Assembly (NCBI RefSeq): GCF_001458335.1
Contig: NZ_CYTO01000004.1
Span: 62,001 to 126,000, forward strand
DNA: 64,000 nt
Source of the DNA: Cognatishimia activa
GTDB lineage: Bacteria; Pseudomonadota; Alphaproteobacteria; Rhodobacterales; Rhodobacteraceae
Reading direction: 5' to 3'
Shown piece by piece: positions 53,060 through 62,674 of this stretch. Within the stretch, counting starts at the first letter, position 1. Every line of letters begins with the position of its first letter. The notes beneath the pieces were generated by a model. It was not told where the DNA came from and made no database searches. It saw only the letters and a program-made list of their open reading frames with translations. A program made the translations under genes and the position numbers.

Positions 53060-53680
53060 CTACTGCTCACTCGTTGCGATCTTTGCGGCCAAGCCAATAA
53101 AGACCAATCCCGCCACGCGGTTCATCCAAAGCTGTACTGTCGGCGTTCTCGCAATGCGTTCTGATAATCCACCGGCCACCAACGCAATCCCACCTAAAAC
53201 GACAAAGGTCATGACAACAAAGATCACTCCCAATGTCGCAATCTGACCGATCATTGCCCCATTGGCAGGATCAGTGAATTGCGGGAAAAACGCCAAGAAG
53301 AAGATCGCGACCTTTGGGTTCGTAATGTTCATAATCAACCCCCGCCGATACAGCATGAAAGCGGACCGCTTAGGCGTCGCCTCGCCGATCTTTTGAACCG
53401 GTGCGTGAAAGGCTTGGTAGGCGAGATAGATCAGATAAGCCGCCCCAGCGAACTTGATGAGCGTAAATGCCATCGCGCTGGTTTGCAAAAGCGCCGCCAA
53501 GCCCAGCGCCACGGCTGCGGAATGAACGAACAGACCCGAACACAGGCCCAAGACGACCCAAATCCCAGATTTAGCACCGTTTAGGGCTGATTGCGTCAGG
53601 ACAAACAAATTGTCCGGCCCCGGTGCAAGTGCCAGCAAAGTAACGGCAACCGAAAAGGTGACGAGAATGTCGATGGGCAA
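53060..53680 (-). CDS. LysE family amino acid exporter
   Basis: 206 residues with six membrane segments. The N-terminal LALAPGPDNLFVLTQSALNG is the signature of the LysE/RhtB superfamily, which exports amino acids such as lysine, threonine or homoserine lactone-like compounds. Substrate unknown. The following 187 bases up to the adenine deaminase gene show no other feature. Confidence 0.9.
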   Translation of the reverse strand: MPIDILVTFSVAVTLLALAPGPDNLFVLTQSALNGAKSGIWVVLGLCSGLFVHSAAVALGLAALLQTSAMAFTLIKFAGAAYLIYLAYQAFHAPVQKIGEATPKRSAFMLYRRGLIMNITNPKVAIFFLAFFPQFTDPANGAMIGQIATLGVIFVVMTFVVLGGIALVAGGLSERIARTPTVQLWMNRVAGLVFIGLAAKIATSEQ

Positions 53681-53867
53681 GGGCGACTCCTTCGTTAAGT
53701 CGAAAGCAATAAAACCCTAAGCGTTACCATGGCGCAAGAAGGGCGTTGCACAAAACCCAGTCCGACACGCATTGGAAAACCATGGTTTTTTGCACATTTA
53801 ACCGCTCTAATTGAAACTGCTTTCGCAAAAGCTTCACGCCGCGCCCGCTTGAACCTTCGTCAGACCC

Positions 53868-55691
53868 ATGTCACCTTGGGCCATGGAGCATCAATCAATA
53901 AAATCATGGCCTGAAACGGCCCCGACTCTCATCGCTGTGGCAGCAGGGCGCGCCGCGGCGGACATGGTTATTCGCAATGGTCAGTGGGTGAATGTCCACA
54001 CCCGTGAGATCCTACCCAATCACGACATTGCCATCGCAGAAGGTCGCATCGCCTTTGTGGGTCCCGATGCCAGCCATTGCATCGACGAGACCACTGAGAT
54101 CATCGAGGCTGAGGGCCGTTTCATGATCCCCGGGCTTTGTGATGGCCATATGCATATTGAAAGCGGCATGCTCACCCCGGCAGAGTTTGCCCGTGCTGTG
54201 ATCCCCCACGGCACAACCACCATGTTCACCGATCCCCACGAGATTGCGAATGTGCTGGGTCTTGAAGGCGTAAAAATGATGCATGACGAGGCACTGATGC
54301 AGCCCGTCAATATCTTCACCCAAATGCCCAGCTGCGCACCGTCTGCGCCCGGCCTTGAAACCACGGGTTATGAGATCTCGCCTGAAGACGTTGCAGAAGC
54401 CATGACGTGGCCCGGCATTATCGGCCTTGGCGAAATGATGAACTTCCCGGGTGTGATCAACGCGGACCCGAAAATGCTCGCTGAAATCGCGGCAACGCAG
54501 GTGGCGGGTAAAACCGTTGGGGGGCACTACGCGTCCCCTGACCTCGGCCCGGCATTCCATGCCTACGTCGCAGGCGGTCCTGCCGACGATCATGAAGGCA
54601 CATGTGAAGCAGATGCGATTGCTCGGGTGCGCCAAGGCATGCGCTCTATGATGCGACTGGGGTCGGCTTGGTATGACGTTGAAACTCAAATTACTGCTGT
54701 CACGGAAAAGGGTCTCGACTCGCGCAACTTCATCCTGTGCACCGATGACTGCCACTCTGGCACCTTGGTCAATGACGGTCACATGAACCGCGTTGTACGC
54801 CACGCGATTGATTGCGGCTGCGATCCTGTTGTTGCGCTCCAAATGGCGACGATCAACACCGCGACGCATTTTGGTCTGGAGCGTGAACTAGGCTCCATCA
54901 CACCCGGCAGGCGCGCCGATGTGATCTTGACGAGCGATCTGAAAACGCTCCCCATCGAGCAGGTCATTGCGCGTGGCAAATCCATTGCAAAAGACGGCAA
55001 AGGCCTTGTGGATTGCCCCCATTACGATTGGCCAGAGCATGCGCGTCAAACGGTCAACATGGGCGCCGACCGCACTGCGGACGATTTCATCGTTCCGGCC
55101 CCAGAGGGCGCAAACCGTGTCACAGTGAACGTGATCGGGGTCGTGGAAAACCAAGCGCCCACGAAAGCGCTCAAAGCGGATCTCAACGTCAGCGACGGTC
55201 GTGTCGAGATGGACATCGAGAACGACGTTTGTCAGATTGCGTTGGTCGAACGTCACCGCGCGCTGGGGACCACCACCAATGCATTCGTGAGCGGTTTTGG
55301 CTATCAAGGCAACATGGCCATGGCCTCCACCGTGGCCCATGACAGCCACCACATGATCGTCGTAGGAACCAGCCGAGAAGACATGGCACTTGCCGCCAAT
55401 CGCCTAAGCGAAGTGGGCGGTGGTGTAACCATCTTCAAAGACGGCAAAGAGCTGGCATTGGTTGAGTTGCCCATCGCGGGACTTATGTCCGACCAACCCG
55501 CAACCGAGGTTGCTACAAAAGCCCAAGCCATGGTCGACGCGATGGAGGCTTGCGGTTGCACGCTTAATAACGCTTACATGCAGCATTCACTACTGGCCCT
55601 CGTGGTAATCCCGGAACTTAGAATTTCCGACCTTGGGCTGGTGGACGTAACTACTTTTGAAATGACAGACGTAATACAGGCGCATTCATGA
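53868..55691 (+). CDS. ade: Adenine deaminase
   Basis: 607 residues of the amidohydrolase superfamily; start at 53868 or the ATG at 53883. Metal ligands are in GLCDGHMHIESGM and the region LIDDCH-like TDDCHSGTLVNDGHM, with the C-terminal ADE domain ending near TTFEMTDVIQ. It deaminates adenine to hypoxanthine. Its stop overlaps the start of the AMP nucleosidase gene by 4 bases, so adenine released from AMP would pass straight to this enzyme. Confidence 0.93.
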   Translation: MSPWAMEHQSIKSWPETAPTLIAVAAGRAAADMVIRNGQWVNVHTREILPNHDIAIAEGRIAFVGPDASHCIDETTEIIEAEGRFMIPGLCDGHMHIESGMLTPAEFARAVIPHGTTTMFTDPHEIANVLGLEGVKMMHDEALMQPVNIFTQMPSCAPSAPGLETTGYEISPEDVAEAMTWPGIIGLGEMMNFPGVINADPKMLAEIAATQVAGKTVGGHYASPDLGPAFHAYVAGGPADDHEGTCEADAIARVRQGMRSMMRLGSAWYDVETQITAVTEKGLDSRNFILCTDDCHSGTLVNDGHMNRVVRHAIDCGCDPVVALQMATINTATHFGLERELGSITPGRRADVILTSDLKTLPIEQVIARGKSIAKDGKGLVDCPHYDWPEHARQTVNMGADRTADDFIVPAPEGANRVTVNVIGVVENQAPTKALKADLNVSDGRVEMDIENDVCQIALVERHRALGTTTNAFVSGFGYQGNMAMASTVAHDSHHMIVVGTSREDMALAANRLSEVGGGVTIFKDGKELALVELPIAGLMSDQPATEVATKAQAMVDAMEACGCTLNNAYMQHSLLALVVIPELRISDLGLVDVTTFEMTDVIQAHS

Positions 55692-57166
55692 CACCCATTC
55701 ACACCTCCATAAAATCACCATCGGTGAAAACGCCTGAGACTTTCACGGATGCCAAGGCAGCGGTGGACAGGTTGTGCGAGCTTTACAACACAGCGTCTGA
55801 ATTCCTTTGTGCTGAGTTCGCAAACGCGCTCGCAAACGGCGCGCCAAACAGTCGTGTGCGCGCCTTTTATCCAGAGATCCGCATCACGACGACCAGTTTT
55901 GCGCAAGTAGACAGCCGCCTGAGTTTCGGCCACGTCGCAGAACCGGGGACATATGCAACGACGATCACGCGGCCGGACCTTTTTCGTCATTACTTGGAGC
56001 AGCAAATCGATCTGTTGATCGAAAATCACGGCGTCCCTGTTGTCATAAGCGCGTCAGACACGCCGATCCCTGTGCATTTTGCAGTCGCAAACGACGCTTC
56101 AATATCGGTGCCACAAGACGGTGCCGCAGCATTCCCGCTGCGCGACATTTTTGATGTACCCGATCTGTCCACGACCAATGACGACATCGTCAATGGTGTC
56201 TTTGCCAACCAAAGCAGCTCCATAGAACCGCTCGCACCATTCACCGCACAGCGCGTGGACTATTCTTTAGCACGCCTTGCGCATTACACCGCGACGGATC
56301 CCGAACATTTCCAGAACCACGTGCTGTTCACCAACTATCAGTTTTATGTTGCTGAGTTCGAGGCCTATGCGCGCCAGATGCTCGCTGACCCCAAGAGCGG
56401 TTACACCAGTTTTGTATCAACCGGGAATGTTGAAATCACCGACGCGGAAACAGAGATCCCGCCGGTCGACAAACAGCCGCAGATGCCGACCTATCACCTA
56501 AAGCGTGCGAACGGATCCGGTATCACCTTGGTCAATATCGGCGTTGGCCCGTCAAACGCCAAAACGGCAACCGACCACATCGCAGTTCTGCGCCCGCATG
56601 CTTGGCTGATGGTCGGTCACTGCGCCGGTCTTCGCAATTCTCAAAGCCTCGGTGATTTCGTACTCGCCCACGCCTATCTGCGCGAAGATCACGTGCTTGA
56701 TGACGACTTGCCAAACTGGGTGCCAATCCCGGCGCTTGCTGAGGTACAGATCGCACTCGAAGAAGCCGTGGCCGAAGTAACTGAGTTGCAGGACTATGAA
56801 CTCAAACGCGTCATGCGGACTGGCACGGTCGCCACCATCGACAACCGGAACTGGGAACTGCGCGAACACACCGGACCCGTGCAACGCCTAAGCCAGTCTC
56901 GCGCCATCGCACTTGATATGGAAAGCGCGACAATTGCCGCGAATGGCTATCGGTTCCGCGTACCATACGGTACCCTCTTGTGCGTCTCAGACAAGCCACT
57001 GCATGGCGAGCTGAAGCTGCCCGGAATGGCCTCTGATTTCTATAAAACACAGGTCGCAAGGCACTTGATGATTGGAATTCGTACCATGGAATTCTTGCGC
57101 GAAATGCCGCTTGAACGGCTCCATTCTCGGAAATTGAGGTCATTTGACGAAACCGCGTTCCTCTAA
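55688..57166 (+). CDS. amn: AMP nucleosidase
   Basis: 492 residues. The N-terminal half is the AMP nucleosidase-specific domain, and the C-terminal half is a nucleoside phosphorylase fold with VGHCAGLRNSQSLGDFVLAH and the ALDMESATIAANGYRF segment containing the catalytic region. It cleaves AMP to adenine and ribose 5-phosphate. It is coupled to adenine deaminase, forming a purine-salvage/energy-balance pair. Confidence 0.95.
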   Translation: MTPIHTSIKSPSVKTPETFTDAKAAVDRLCELYNTASEFLCAEFANALANGAPNSRVRAFYPEIRITTTSFAQVDSRLSFGHVAEPGTYATTITRPDLFRHYLEQQIDLLIENHGVPVVISASDTPIPVHFAVANDASISVPQDGAAAFPLRDIFDVPDLSTTNDDIVNGVFANQSSSIEPLAPFTAQRVDYSLARLAHYTATDPEHFQNHVLFTNYQFYVAEFEAYARQMLADPKSGYTSFVSTGNVEITDAETEIPPVDKQPQMPTYHLKRANGSGITLVNIGVGPSNAKTATDHIAVLRPHAWLMVGHCAGLRNSQSLGDFVLAHAYLREDHVLDDDLPNWVPIPALAEVQIALEEAVAEVTELQDYELKRVMRTGTVATIDNRNWELREHTGPVQRLSQSRAIALDMESATIAANGYRFRVPYGTLLCVSDKPLHGELKLPGMASDFYKTQVARHLMIGIRTMEFLREMPLERLHSRKLRSFDETAFL

Positions 57167-57308
57167 ACCGCGATTAACCTGTGGATAAGTGCGAAAAATG
57201 CATGTTTTTATGGCTTTTCGTGCAGCATTTCGTTGTCATCGAGAAACTTATTCCTTTAAATGCCCGCTATGAGGCCCTGAGACGGGCGGACATAAGGAGA
57301 AAACAAAA

Positions 57309-57596
57309 ATGGCAAAGCCAATGACCAAGACCCAACTCGTAGCTGCACTGGCCGAGGAAATGGGCGCTGACAAGAAATCCGCGGGTGCTGCACTGGAAGC
57401 AGTTTGCGCACTGATCACTCGCGAAGTTTCCGGCGGCGGCGCGGTCACTCTGCCAGGCGTTGGCAAAATCTACTGCCGTGAACGTCCTGAGCGTATGGTT
57501 CGCAACCCTGCGACTGGCGAACAGATCAAGAAAGAAGCGGACAAGGTTGTTAAAATGACAATCGCGAAAGCTCTGAAAGACAGCGTAAACGGCTGA
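57309..57596 (+). CDS. HU family DNA-binding protein
   Basis: 95 residues with the HU/IHF fold: MTKTQLVAALAEEMGADKKS at the start, ALITREVSGGGAVTLPGVGK with the dimer core, and the DNA-binding arm around NPATGEQIK. It binds and bends DNA as a dimer. AGGAGA lies before the ATG, and a terminator follows. Confidence 0.95.
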   Translation: MAKPMTKTQLVAALAEEMGADKKSAGAALEAVCALITREVSGGGAVTLPGVGKIYCRERPERMVRNPATGEQIKKEADKVVKMTIAKALKDSVNG

Positions 57597-57623
57597 TCGA
57601 AAGCTTGATCTCTTAGAGATTAC

Positions 57624-57651
57624 AAAGGGTCGCCTGGGGGGCGGCCCTTTT
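57624..57651 (+). terminator. Rho-independent terminator after HU gene
   Basis: AAAGGGTCGCC, a TGGG loop and GGCGGCCCTTTT form a GC-rich stem with one bulge and a T tract 28 bases after the HU stop codon. Confidence 0.8.
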
Positions 57652-57752
57652 GCTTTTCAGGTCACGCTGATGACATTTTCCACACGGATTTTTGAAGAAA
57701 CACATTCACAGTTTCGAATGACACAGATCAATGTTTTCGCCATGGTCCGCCC

Positions 57753-58466
57753 ATGGAATTGGTCTTTGCATACCTTGCCGGTCTACTGACCCTCATTAAC
57801 CCCTGTGTTCTGCCGGTGTTGCCAATCGTTTTGGCCACTGCTTTGCAGGCCAGCCGCCACGGGCCGCTGGCAATTGCCGCGGGCCTCAGCCTGTCCTTCG
57901 TTGTCCTCGGAATGCTTGTGACCACCTTCGGCCACTCGATCGGTCTGGACGCAGATACGCTCGCCCAAGCTGGTGCGGTTCTTATGATCGGCTTTGGGCT
58001 TGTCCTGTTGATCCCCCGTTTCTCCGCCGCATTCTCCACCGCCACTGCAGGGGTAGCCGCAAAGGCAGACACACAGCTTGATAACGTCGACCGTTCGACC
58101 CTGCGCGGACAGTTCATCGGCGGTCTGCTGCTTGGCGCAGTTTGGAGCCCTTGCGTTGGCCCGACCCTTGGGGGCGCTATTGCATTGGCCAGCCAAGGCG
58201 AGAACCTCGGCTTTGCCACCGCGATCATGGTGTCTTTTGCCTTTGGGGTCTCAACGATCATTCTCGCGCTCGGCTATGGCGCGCGCGGCGCGCTGCAACG
58301 CAACCAAGCCTTGATGCGCAAGATCGCCACCGCGGCCCGTCCGTTGATGGGCATTGTTTTTCTCTTGGTCGGTCTCGCCCTCCTCTTCCGCTTGCATCAC
58401 ATGGCGGAAGCTTGGCTGCTTGACCACCTACCAATCTGGCTCGTCGATTTTTCAGTATCCCTCTAA
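57753..58466 (+). CDS. ccdA: CcdA/DsbD-type membrane electron transfer protein
   Basis: 237 residues with six membrane segments. It begins MELVFAYLAGLLTLINPCVLPVLP, where NPCVLP holds the first active Cys, and WSPCVGPTLGGAIALAS holds the second. Such proteins pass reducing power from cytosolic thioredoxin to the periplasm, for cytochrome c maturation or thiol repair. The thioredoxin-fold gene 11 bases downstream is the likely periplasmic partner. Confidence 0.9.
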   Translation: MELVFAYLAGLLTLINPCVLPVLPIVLATALQASRHGPLAIAAGLSLSFVVLGMLVTTFGHSIGLDADTLAQAGAVLMIGFGLVLLIPRFSAAFSTATAGVAAKADTQLDNVDRSTLRGQFIGGLLLGAVWSPCVGPTLGGAIALASQGENLGFATAIMVSFAFGVSTIILALGYGARGALQRNQALMRKIATAARPLMGIVFLLVGLALLFRLHHMAEAWLLDHLPIWLVDFSVSL

Positions 58467-58477
58467 AGGAGAGTACC

Positions 58478-58891
58478 ATGCACCGTCGTACGTTTATCAC
58501 TCTAACTGCAGCTGCAGCCGCCCTGCCCAGCCTAGGTTTCGCCGCAAGCGACTACACACCTGGCCTTGTGCAAAAACATCTGGCTCAAGGGGATACGGTA
58601 TTTCTGGATTTCAAAGCCGAGTGGTGCTCCACATGCCGCGCGCAAGAGCGTGTGATCAACGCCCTGCGCAAAGACAACCCTGCCTACAACGCCAATATCG
58701 TGTTCATCAATGTGGATTGGGATGAGTACGGGAAGTCTGATCTCGCAAAGTCTCTAAATATCCCTCGGCGGTCGACCTTGGTTGTGCTGAAAGGCGATGC
58801 GGAAATCGGCCGTATCGTAGCGCAGACAGGCTCGTCGACCATCAAAAAACTGATGGATGACGCACTTAGCGCCGCAACCTCAAACTCCTAA
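58478..58891 (+). CDS. Periplasmic thioredoxin-fold protein with Tat signal
   Basis: 137 residues. A twin-arginine start MHRRTFITLTAAAAALPSLG predicts Tat export, with cleavage after about residue 22. The thioredoxin domain has the redox motif CSTC in AEWCSTCRAQERV and the cis-Pro in NIPRRSTLVV. It is the natural partner of the adjacent CcdA protein, resembling the C-terminal domain of DsbD as a separate protein. The Tat route is unusual for this role. Confidence 0.85.
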   Translation: MHRRTFITLTAAAAALPSLGFAASDYTPGLVQKHLAQGDTVFLDFKAEWCSTCRAQERVINALRKDNPAYNANIVFINVDWDEYGKSDLAKSLNIPRRSTLVVLKGDAEIGRIVAQTGSSTIKKLMDDALSAATSNS

Positions 58892-58952
58892 GCCATTGTC
58901 CAACTGAGATTCATGTGTCACCCCTTTGTTGAACAGACATGGGGTGGCACAC

Positions 58953-59705
58953 ATGACCAAGAAAATCGCACTTGTAACCGGCGCCGCACGCGGCATTGGT
59001 TTGGCGACGACCAAGCTCTTTCTGGAAGACGGTTGGTCGGTTGCAATGGTCGATTGGGACCATGACGAGCTTCAGCGAGCAAGCGACGGTCTTGAGCATG
59101 TCATTGCGATCAGCAAAGACGTTTCAAAACCCGAACAGGTCGACGCCATAATTGCTGAAACCTTGGAACAGTTTGGGAAGATCGATGCTTTGGTGAACAA
59201 TGCGGGTGTTGCCGACTTCGGACCGATTGAAGACACCGATTTCGGCCGCTGGCGCCGGGTGATGGAAACCAATCTCGACGGCGTCTTTCTTATGACCCAA
59301 GCGGCGATCCCAGCGCTCAAAGAAACCAGCGGAAGCATTGTGAATATCGCGTCCATCTCTGGCCTGCGCGCGTCTACCCTGCGAGTGGCTTATGGCACGT
59401 CAAAAGCAGCCGTGATCCAACTGACCAAGCAGCAGGCAGCAGAGTTGGGCGAATACGGCATCCGAGCCAATTGTATCTGCCCGGGCCCAGTAAGGACCAA
59501 ACTTGCCATGGCAGTGCATTCGCAAGACATCATCGATGCCTACCACGACGCGATCCCCCTCAACCGCTATGGCAGCGAGATTGAAATCGCCAACGCCATC
59601 CATTTCTTAGCGTCAAACAAGGCAAGCTATGTAACCGGCCAGGTTTTAGCGGTCGATGGAGGGTTTGACTCTACCGGCGTCGGCTTGCCTGCTTTGCGAA
59701 GCTAG
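58953..59705 (+). CDS. SDR family oxidoreductase
   Basis: 250 residues from MTKKIALVTGAARGIGLATT; the frame is open to a TTG 27 bases upstream. The TGAARGIG nucleotide loop, the NNAGVADFG motif, Ser in NIASISG and the YGTSK catalytic pair mark a classical SDR of the 3-oxoacyl reductase/glucose dehydrogenase group. Substrate unknown. Not in an evident operon. Confidence 0.9.
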   Translation: MTKKIALVTGAARGIGLATTKLFLEDGWSVAMVDWDHDELQRASDGLEHVIAISKDVSKPEQVDAIIAETLEQFGKIDALVNNAGVADFGPIEDTDFGRWRRVMETNLDGVFLMTQAAIPALKETSGSIVNIASISGLRASTLRVAYGTSKAAVIQLTKQQAAELGEYGIRANCICPGPVRTKLAMAVHSQDIIDAYHDAIPLNRYGSEIEIANAIHFLASNKASYVTGQVLAVDGGFDSTGVGLPALRS

Positions 59706-59789
59706 AGCGATCACGGGAGCGTCACTGCCCCTTTCATTTCCCACAAAATGCGCCATCTATGGCAGAATGGAACAGAACAGGAGACCGAT

Positions 59790-60233
59790 ATGACCACGTA
59801 TTTCAAAGACCCCGATGCGATCGCGAACCTGTCCGATGAAGAATTCTGGGTGACCCAAGAAAGCGGCACGGAACGACCGGGCACAGGGAAGCTTTTGAAA
59901 AACAAAGAGCCCGGTATCTATGTGGATATAGTTTCTGGCGAACCGCTGTTTGCAAGCTCTGACAAATATGAAAGCGGCTGCGGCTGGCCAAGCTTCACCA
60001 AGCCAATCGACAATGTCACCGAGCATCATGATGCGACCCATGGAATGGTGCGGGTTGAAGTACGCTCCAAACACGGCGACAGCCATTTGGGGCATGTGTT
60101 CACAGATGGGCCCCGGGACCGCGGAGGATTGCGCTATTGCATCAACTCTGCATCTTTGCGCTTCGTGCATCGCGATGACATGGAAGCCGAAGGTTATGGC
60201 AAATATCTGGATCAAGTGGAGGACGTGGCATGA
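59790..60233 (+). CDS. msrB: Peptide-methionine (R)-S-oxide reductase
   Basis: 147 residues from [20 protein letters not shown]; the ATG at 59790 has AGGAG upstream. The [12 protein letters not shown] segment and the catalytic Cys in [11 protein letters not shown] are MsrB signatures. The usual second zinc CxxC pair is missing, as in the zinc-free subgroup. It reduces methionine-R-sulfoxide. Its stop overlaps msrA by 4 bases. Confidence 0.94.
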   Translation: MTTYFKDPDAIANLSDEEFWVTQESGTERPGTGKLLKNKEPGIYVDIVSGEPLFASSDKYESGCGWPSFTKPIDNVTEHHDATHGMVRVEVRSKHGDSHLGHVFTDGPRDRGGLRYCINSASLRFVHRDDMEAEGYGKYLDQVEDVA

Positions 60234-60733
60234 GTGAACGCGCTGTACTCGCAGGTGGCTGTTTCTGGGGTATGGAAGATTTGATCCGGCGCCAGAAAGG
60301 GGTCCTTGCAACAAAAGTAGGCTATACCGGCGGCGATGTGCCAAACGCGACCTATCGCAACCACGGCACCCATGCGGAAGGGATCGAGATCCTGTTTGAT
60401 CCTTCGCAGACGTCCTACCGCGAGATCCTAGAGTTTTTCTTCCAGATCCACGACCCGACCACAAAAAACCGCCAAGGCAATGATCTTGGCACGTCTTATC
60501 GCTCGGCGATTTACTACGTGGATGAGGCGCAAAAAGCGGTTGCCGAAGACACTATTGCGGATGTGAATGCCTCTGGCCTTTGGCCGGGACCGGTGGTCAC
60601 GGAACTAGAGCCGGTTAGCGATTTCTGGGATGCGGAAGAGTATCATCAGGATTACCTGGAAAAAAACAGGGGCGGCTATACCTGTCACTTCCCCCGCGCG
60701 GACTGGGTCTTGCCAAAGCGGGCGTCCAAGTAG
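60230..60733 (+). CDS. msrA: Peptide-methionine (S)-S-oxide reductase
   Basis: 167 residues with the MsrA active site [27 protein letters not shown], and [10 protein letters not shown]. It repairs the S-epimer of methionine sulfoxide, which complements the upstream MsrB. Confidence 0.96.
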   Translation: MSERAVLAGGCFWGMEDLIRRQKGVLATKVGYTGGDVPNATYRNHGTHAEGIEILFDPSQTSYREILEFFFQIHDPTTKNRQGNDLGTSYRSAIYYVDEAQKAVAEDTIADVNASGLWPGPVVTELEPVSDFWDAEEYHQDYLEKNRGGYTCHFPRADWVLPKRASK

Positions 60734-60786
60734 GGGCGCTGCCCCTCGGCCTTCGGCCTCACCCCGGGATATTTTTGCCAAAAAGA
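60733..60786. repeat. GC-rich intergenic repeat (Rhodobacteraceae type)
   Basis: A stretch reading GGGGCGCTGCCCC, CGGCCTTCGGCC and then CCCCGGGATATTTTTGCC resembles a short palindromic interspersed sequence that I remember from many Rhodobacteraceae genomes. It has several nested inverted repeats and begins at the msrA stop. Only one full copy is in this window; a short relative (GGCGCTGCCCC) occurs near 61905. Confidence 0.5.
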
Positions 60787-60790
60787 AAAC

Positions 60791-60818
60791 AGAGCGTCTC
60801 TATTTGAGGCGCTCTTTT
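60791..60818 (-). terminator. Hairpin at the 3' end of queG
   Basis: AGAGCG-T-CTC and GAG-G-CGCTCT form a stem around the queG stop codon, with T-rich sequence after it on the minus strand. It likely ends queG and may also stop read-through from msrA. Confidence 0.6.
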
Positions 60819-61918
60819 GCCCAGCGCGCTGCGTCTGCGACCGTTTCGTCTGGATCTTGGATGAGGTCTTCAATTTGCAGCAGGTAGTCTTGAATCCCTG
60901 AATTGCCCATGGCGTAGAGCACATTGCGCACAAAGCGATTGCGGCCGATGCGTTTGATCGGACTGCCAGAGAATTTTGCTCGAAACTCGGTGTCATCTAG
61001 CGCGGCCAGCTCTGCCAAAGACGGCGCGCGTAGGTCGTCGCGGGCGTGATAGCGAATTTCGCGGGCTTCAACGGCGAATTTGTTCCAGGGGCAGGCGGCA
61101 AGGCAGTCATCGCAGCCATAGATGCGGTTGCCCATCAGCGGGCGCAGATCTTCGTCGACGGGACCGTGGTGCTCGATTGTGAGGTATGAAATGCAGCGCC
61201 GTGCGTCGATCTTGTGTGGTTCCGGGAAAGCGTCGGTCGGGCATGCGGTTAAGCAGGCCGTACAGGATCCACAATTGTTGACTTCTGGCGCATCAACTTC
61301 AAGCTCAACCGTTGTGAAGATCGACCCGATGAAGAACCAACTGCCTAGGTCGCGGCTTAGCAGGTTCGTGTGCTTGCCTTGCCAGCCAAGACCAGCGGCT
61401 TGACCCAACGGTTTCTCGGGCACTGGCGCTGTGTCGACAAACACCTTCACTTGTGTCTCGTCGCCCACTTCGGCAATCAACCACCGTGCCAATCGCTTCA
61501 GGCGTTTTTTGACCAGATCATGGTAGTCTTTGTTGCGCGCATAGACCGAAATCGCACCGCAGTCGGGCATGCCATGCACGATGCGTGGATCTTCATCGGG
61601 CGAATAGCTTTGCGCCAGCATAATGACTGACTTCGCCTCTGGCCAAAGCTCTGCTGGATTTTCCCGCCAATGCACCCGTTCCGCGAGCCAATTCATTTGA
61701 CCTTCGTAGTTCTTGGCAAGAAACCCGCGCAGGCCCTCTGGCACCTGCGGAACGGCATCAGGCCGGCAGATGCGGCATAGATCAAAACCGATCTCATGCG
61801 CTTCGTTGATGAGTCGCGTCTTTAGCAGAGCTGCCTGTTCCTTCCCCAGAGTTGGGTCACTCTGGTTTGATCTTATATCAGAACGATTTGGAGTGCCAAA
61901 AGAGCGGCGCTGCCCCAT
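60800..61918 (-). CDS. queG: Epoxyqueuosine reductase
   Basis: 372 residues by the longest frame; the first ~27 residues ([14 protein letters not shown]) look unlike the family, so the true start may be internal, just before [17 protein letters not shown]. Two [4Fe-4S] clusters are marked by [16 protein letters not shown] and [14 protein letters not shown]. The C-terminus has HEAT-like [13 protein letters not shown]. It uses cobalamin to complete queuosine in tRNA. It ends in a hairpin; the GST gene is adjacent upstream. Confidence 0.92.
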   Translation of the reverse strand: MGQRRSFGTPNRSDIRSNQSDPTLGKEQAALLKTRLINEAHEIGFDLCRICRPDAVPQVPEGLRGFLAKNYEGQMNWLAERVHWRENPAELWPEAKSVIMLAQSYSPDEDPRIVHGMPDCGAISVYARNKDYHDLVKKRLKRLARWLIAEVGDETQVKVFVDTAPVPEKPLGQAAGLGWQGKHTNLLSRDLGSWFFIGSIFTTVELEVDAPEVNNCGSCTACLTACPTDAFPEPHKIDARRCISYLTIEHHGPVDEDLRPLMGNRIYGCDDCLAACPWNKFAVEAREIRYHARDDLRAPSLAELAALDDTEFRAKFSGSPIKRIGRNRFVRNVLYAMGNSGIQDYLLQIEDLIQDPDETVADAARWAKERLK

Positions 61919-62584
61919 CTAGAAATCCAGATCGGCGTAATGGGCTGGCGGCGGGAAGCCAGGGATTTGGTCCGCCAAAAGCGAACGGAACGCCGGGCGT
62001 GATTTGATTTTCGCGTACCAATCTTTCACCGCTTCAGAGCGGTTCCAATCCACATCGCTGATGTAATCCAAAGACGACAGATGCGCGGCCGCGGCGAAAT
62101 CCGCCAAGGTCATATGATCGCCCGCAAGCCAACGCCGGTGATCCAAGAGCCACGCCATATAGTCGAGGTGATATTTGATCGCTTTGGAGCCTGCCTTCAC
62201 ATTCGAACTATCCGGATAGCCCGTGCCTTGTAGCTTTCGATAAACCCGCTCATTCAAAAGCTTGCTTGTGACTTCGCTGTGAAACTTATCGTCAAACCAT
62301 CCGACAAGACGGCGGACTTCGTGGCGCGCCTCAGGCGATTTGGGCATCAATGATGGCTCAGGGTGCAGCTCTTCAAGATATTCGCATATCGCTGCGCTTT
62401 CCGTGAGGATCTTTCCGTCGATTTTCAAGATCGGCACTTTTCCTGCCGGATTGCGACGCATGAAATCTGGATCCTGTTCCCAATACCGCTCTTCCACCAG
62501 CTCACATTCAATCTTTTTCTCCGCGAGACTTAGGCGGACCTTGCGGCAGAATGGAGAGAGCGGTGCGTGAAACAAACGGGCCAT
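61919..62584 (-). CDS. Glutathione S-transferase family protein
   Basis: 221 residues. The N-terminal thioredoxin-like domain begins MARLFHAPLSPFCRKVRLSL and has NPAGKVPILKIDGKILTESA with the glutathione-binding cis-Pro and Glu/Ser; a helical C-terminal domain contains LAGDHMTLADFAAAAHL. Role unknown: detoxification or a metabolic step. It lies one base from the queG frame. Confidence 0.92.
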   Translation of the reverse strand: MARLFHAPLSPFCRKVRLSLAEKKIECELVEERYWEQDPDFMRRNPAGKVPILKIDGKILTESAAICEYLEELHPEPSLMPKSPEARHEVRRLVGWFDDKFHSEVTSKLLNERVYRKLQGTGYPDSSNVKAGSKAIKYHLDYMAWLLDHRRWLAGDHMTLADFAAAAHLSSLDYISDVDWNRSEAVKDWYAKIKSRPAFRSLLADQIPGFPPPAHYADLDF

Positions 62585-62674
62585 TGGAGAACCAAATTGA
62601 AATGAAACTTATCTCTAATTGCCCAAATCTTGGGTCGGTTTCAACTCGCTAATCTCTTCAAAGGTGAAAGATCG

